NCBI RefSeq assembly: GCF_022846615.1
Contig: NZ_AP025637.1
Location: 4,365,001 to 4,429,000, forward strand
Length of the DNA: 64,000 nucleotides
Source: Roseomonas fluvialis
GTDB lineage: Bacteria; Pseudomonadota; Alphaproteobacteria; Acetobacterales; Acetobacteraceae
Direction: 5' to 3'
The position numbers and the translations under genes are program-made. Below the pieces are notes generated by a model. It was given only the letters and a program-made list of their open reading frames with translations, searched no databases and was not told the origin of the DNA. Below, piece after piece: positions 61,599-64,000 of the stretch; positions within the stretch are counted from its first letter, which is position 1, and each line of letters opens with the position of its first letter.

Positions 61599-62570
61599 TC
61601 ATTCCGCCACCCGGGTCCAACCCTCACCGGGGTCGAAGGCGGTGATCCGCGCTGCCTCGCGCGCCGTATCCGGGCCGAGATCTCGCTCCCAGACCGTGCC
61701 GTGGTGGCTGATCATGAAGGTCATGATGCCGGAGACGCCGTAGCGCGCCGGCACGGCGATGACGGCGAAGCCGCCGATCATCCGCCCGTTCACCACGTAG
61801 TCGATCGCGCCGCCCGGCGCGTCCGGGCCCTGCGCTTCCAGGATGCGGAAGGTGTAGCCGTGGTAGGGCTGCGGCGCGTCGCCCTGGCGCCGCGCATAGC
61901 CGCCGGAACTGGCCGCCGCGGCCAGGGGCCCGAGCGGGCTTGGCGCCTCGCCCTCGCGGGTCGGCCAGTAGAGTCCGTCCCGCTGGTCGGGCGTCGAGAA
62001 GAAGCGCCGCGCATAGGCCTGGAAGGCACCGTGCCGCCCGGCGGTGCGGGCGTAGTCCGCCTGCGCGTCGGCCACCGCGCGCAGTGTCTCGATGGTGTCG
62101 AGCTCGTTGCGCCCGATGCGGCGGTCGGCCAGTTCCTGCCCGCCGGCGACGGCATCGAAGCGCCAGGCGCCGCCACGCTGCGCCATCGGGAACGCAAACG
62201 GCCAGGCGTCATCACCGATCTGCAGGATGGCGCGGTCGGGGGACGGCCGGACGATCTCGTTCTTCCGATCATAGGCTTCGAGGAAGCGGGTGCGCGCCGT
62301 GCGGTCCGCGACCGGGTCGCCGGAGCGGAGGTAGCGATATCCGGCGCTGCCGAGGATCCGCACGCCCTGCGCCTCGCTGCGCGCACGCAGCGCGGCGACG
62401 AAGGCCGCGAAGCCCTCCTCCGGCGTGCGGAAGGCCTGCGGCGGGATCGGCCGCGGGGCCTGTGCCGGCTGCTGGGTCTCGGCCGGGGCCGCCGGCGCGG
62501 GCGCCTGCGCCATGGCGCCGGTGGCAAGAAGCGCGGCAGCGATGCCGCCGAGGATGCTGGTCCGCAGCAT
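61599..62570 (-). CDS. DUF2950 family exported protein
   Basis: A 323-residue exported protein. The signal peptide is MLRTSILGGIAAALLATGAMAQ. The mature part begins after a Pro/Ala-rich linker and has DUF2950 features such as FRTPEEGFAAFVAALRA, DDAWPFAFPMAQRGGAWRFDA and YHGYTFRILEAQGPDAPGG. The ATG at 62570 begins the signal; a GTG at 62585 is possible. It follows the DUF3300 gene directly; the two families commonly occur as a pair. Their function is unknown. Confidence 0.88.
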   Translation of the reverse strand: MLRTSILGGIAAALLATGAMAQAPAPAAPAETQQPAQAPRPIPPQAFRTPEEGFAAFVAALRARSEAQGVRILGSAGYRYLRSGDPVADRTARTRFLEAYDRKNEIVRPSPDRAILQIGDDAWPFAFPMAQRGGAWRFDAVAGGQELADRRIGRNELDTIETLRAVADAQADYARTAGRHGAFQAYARRFFSTPDQRDGLYWPTREGEAPSPLGPLAAAASSGGYARRQGDAPQPYHGYTFRILEAQGPDAPGGAIDYVVNGRMIGGFAVIAVPARYGVSGIMTFMISHHGTVWERDLGPDTAREAARITAFDPGEGWTRVAE

Positions 62571-62581
62571 GGCGTGTCTCC

Positions 62582-64000
62582 TCACCGACGCCCACCACCA
62601 CGGCCGCCACCGCGGCCACCGCCGCCGCCGGCACGCGCACCGCCGCCACCGCCTGCCGAGCGGGCACCGCCGCCACCACCGCCGGCCGGTCGCGCGGCCG
62701 CGCGCTGATGGGCCTGCGCGCGGGCTGCGGGCTGACCCTGCCGGCTGGCCGCACCGCGGTTGGCCGCGGCACGTTCACGCCCGCCATCGTCCATGCCCTG
62801 GAAGCCCTGCGGGGCTTGCCGCGCTGGCTGCTGGGCCGGGCGCGCCTGCGGACGGCCGGCGGCATTGTGCTGGGCGGCCGGGCGCTGCGTGCCACCGCGC
62901 TGGGCGGCGCCACCGCGTTCGGCCGCCTGGCCCCCGCCGGGGCGCTGCGCGCCGGCCCCACTGCGGTCACCCACGCCACCACGATCACCTGGGCCACCAC
63001 GTCCGCCGGGACCGCCTGCGCCGCCAAGCCCGCCAGCCCCGCCGGCGCCACCCGGACCACCAACGCCGCCGCGGCCACCAGCGCTGCCGATACCCCCGGG
63101 TCCGCCTGCGCCACCCGGTCCGCGGTCGCCGACGCCGCCGCGGTCGCCGGGGCCGCCGATCCCTTCGCCGCGCTGCGCCTGGTCGACGCGACCGCGGAAC
63201 TGCTCGCGCGACTGGGCGCGGTCGCCGCCGGCCCGGTCGGCGCCCACGCGGTTGCGCACCTCGTCATTGCGGTAGGCCACGCCCTGGCGATGCGTCGTGT
63301 CGTGCCGCCATGTATTGCCGCTGATCTGCCCGCGATTGGCATTGATGTTGTTGTAGCGGTTGGCGTTGACGTTGATGTCGCCACCACCCCAGTTGGCGCT
63401 GCCCCAGCCCCACAGCGACCCGACGATCGCCGCCCCGCCCGCGAAGGCCATGCCGGTCAGCAGCGCGCTGCCCAGGCCCCAGCCGACCGGTGGCGGGTAG
63501 GAGTACGGCGGACTCTGCGGATAGGGCCAGGTGCCATAGACTTGGTTCGGATCGTAGGCCGGCACATAGACCGTGTCGGGCTGCGTCGGCGCGATGGTGA
63601 TGACCTGCGGCGGCGGCGCAACCGCTGGCGCCGCCGCGCCGGGCGCCGGCGGCGGTGCGACGTTCTGGGTCACGTTCACCGTCTGCTGCGGTCCCGACTG
63701 CAGCGCGCCGTTCGCCTGGGCACGGCCACGCAGCACCTGGATCGCGTTCATCACGTCCTGCTGCTGCGCCAGCACAGCGTCGCCAACCTGCTGCGTCCAT
63801 TCCAGCTGGTCGTTCATCAGCGTCAGGACGTCGGGGAACGGCACCAGCGACTTGACCGACGGATCCCAGGACTGTGCGACGAGCGCCTGCGCGAGCGCCT
63901 CGCCACGCAGCGCGCCATTCTGCCCCTGGCCGAGCCAGCGCTTCGCTTGCACCACCTCCAGTGGGTAGGTTGACGCCATCAGCATCTGCATCAACAGGTC
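62582..64000 (-). CDS. DUF3300 family protein with glycine-rich tail (partial, runs off right edge)
   Basis: At least 472 residues, with the N-terminus outside the window. The DUF3300 domain is visible at the start (LLMQMLMASTYPLEVVQA, WDPSVKSLVPFPDVL, VYVPAYDPNQVYG). A hydrophobic glycine-rich segment (GLGSALLTGMAFAGGAAIVGSLWG) follows. The last 230 residues are low-complexity Gly/Arg/Ala-rich sequence ending GGGRGGGRR. It precedes the DUF2950 gene. Family members are predicted envelope proteins of unknown role. Confidence 0.88.
   Translation of the reverse strand, partial: DLLMQMLMASTYPLEVVQAKRWLGQGQNGALRGEALAQALVAQSWDPSVKSLVPFPDVLTLMNDQLEWTQQVGDAVLAQQQDVMNAIQVLRGRAQANGALQSGPQQTVNVTQNVAPPPAPGAAAPAVAPPPQVITIAPTQPDTVYVPAYDPNQVYGTWPYPQSPPYSYPPPVGWGLGSALLTGMAFAGGAAIVGSLWGWGSANWGGGDINVNANRYNNINANRGQISGNTWRHDTTHRQGVAYRNDEVRNRVGADRAGGDRAQSREQFRGRVDQAQRGEGIGGPGDRGGVGDRGPGGAGGPGGIGSAGGRGGVGGPGGAGGAGGLGGAGGPGGRGGPGDRGGVGDRSGAGAQRPGGGQAAERGGAAQRGGTQRPAAQHNAAGRPQARPAQQPARQAPQGFQGMDDGGRERAAANRGAASRQGQPAARAQAHQRAAARPAGGGGGGARSAGGGGGARAGGGGGRGGGRGGGRR

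Noticed and set aside
61940..63973. A 677-codon plus-strand frame
   Set aside because: Antisense of DUF2950 and the Gly-rich part of DUF3300; the low-complexity sequence explains the lack of stops.

Overview
This is a high-GC window (about 70% by eye), almost fully coding, with GTG starts and many ATGA/TGATG gene overlaps. The gene content suggests an aerobic, catabolically versatile alphaproteobacterium, most likely in Acetobacteraceae (Roseomonas-like). The taxonomy is inferred from amidase/Bug-receptor cassettes, a Liv transporter, a CO/xanthine-dehydrogenase-type hydroxylase and overall protein character. No rRNA, tRNA, CRISPR array, intact transposon or phage gene was seen.

Region 1 (1-7185) holds solute-uptake and amide-hydrolysis cassettes. 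A leftward set encodes a dipeptide-type binding protein, a VOC protein and an NMT1/SsuA-like binding protein that runs off the left edge. A rightward set encodes amidase, Bug receptor, amidase. Region 2 (7285-10455) is an arsenate operon: an ArsR-ArsC fusion, a GAPDH and ArsJ. This is the pathway that makes 1-arseno-3-phosphoglycerate and exports it.

Region 3 (10549-30723) is the most striking part. It is an apparently single leftward transcription unit of 18 genes, mostly overlapping or a few bases apart, covering about 20 kb. In order: livK, livH, livM, livG, a livF fused to a Tm-1-like (UPF0261) domain, a Tm-1-type TIM-barrel protein, a 910-residue flotillin with about 42 eleven-residue repeats, two SRPBCC (CoxG-like) proteins, FAD and 2Fe-2S subunits, a molybdopterin subunit split into two genes, a MoxR ATPase and VWA protein (CoxD/CoxE-like), an amidohydrolase, an MBL-fold lactonase-like enzyme, and an SMP-30/isochorismatase-like fusion. 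The layout suggests import, hydroxylation and ring or ester hydrolysis of one unknown substrate. It is the best candidate here for an undescribed system.

Region 4 (30911-34831) is a nickel-uptake locus. A frameshifted nikR remnant diverges from nikABC, with a near-perfect NikR operator between them; no nikDE is present. Region 5 (34961-40130) has a large winged-helix/STAND/TPR regulator facing an Ohr-like protein whose peroxidatic Cys is Ser, followed by two exported alpha/beta hydrolases. Region 6 (40256-53837) is mixed: a GMC oxidoreductase, two lipoprotein patatins, a LysR regulator facing an NTF2/SDR pair, a Bug receptor with an Asp/Glu-racemase-like enzyme, DUF2254 and BASS membrane proteins, an outer-membrane protein, and two gene remnants (a binding protein and a CoA-disulfide-reductase/rhodanese).

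Region 7 (54171-64000) is a leftward fermentation module: phosphate acetyltransferase, acetate kinase, pyruvate formate-lyase, its activase and an AspT-like transporter. It is preceded by DUF2950 and DUF3300 envelope proteins; the latter runs off the right edge. Together these genes would turn pyruvate into formate, acetate and ATP under low oxygen.
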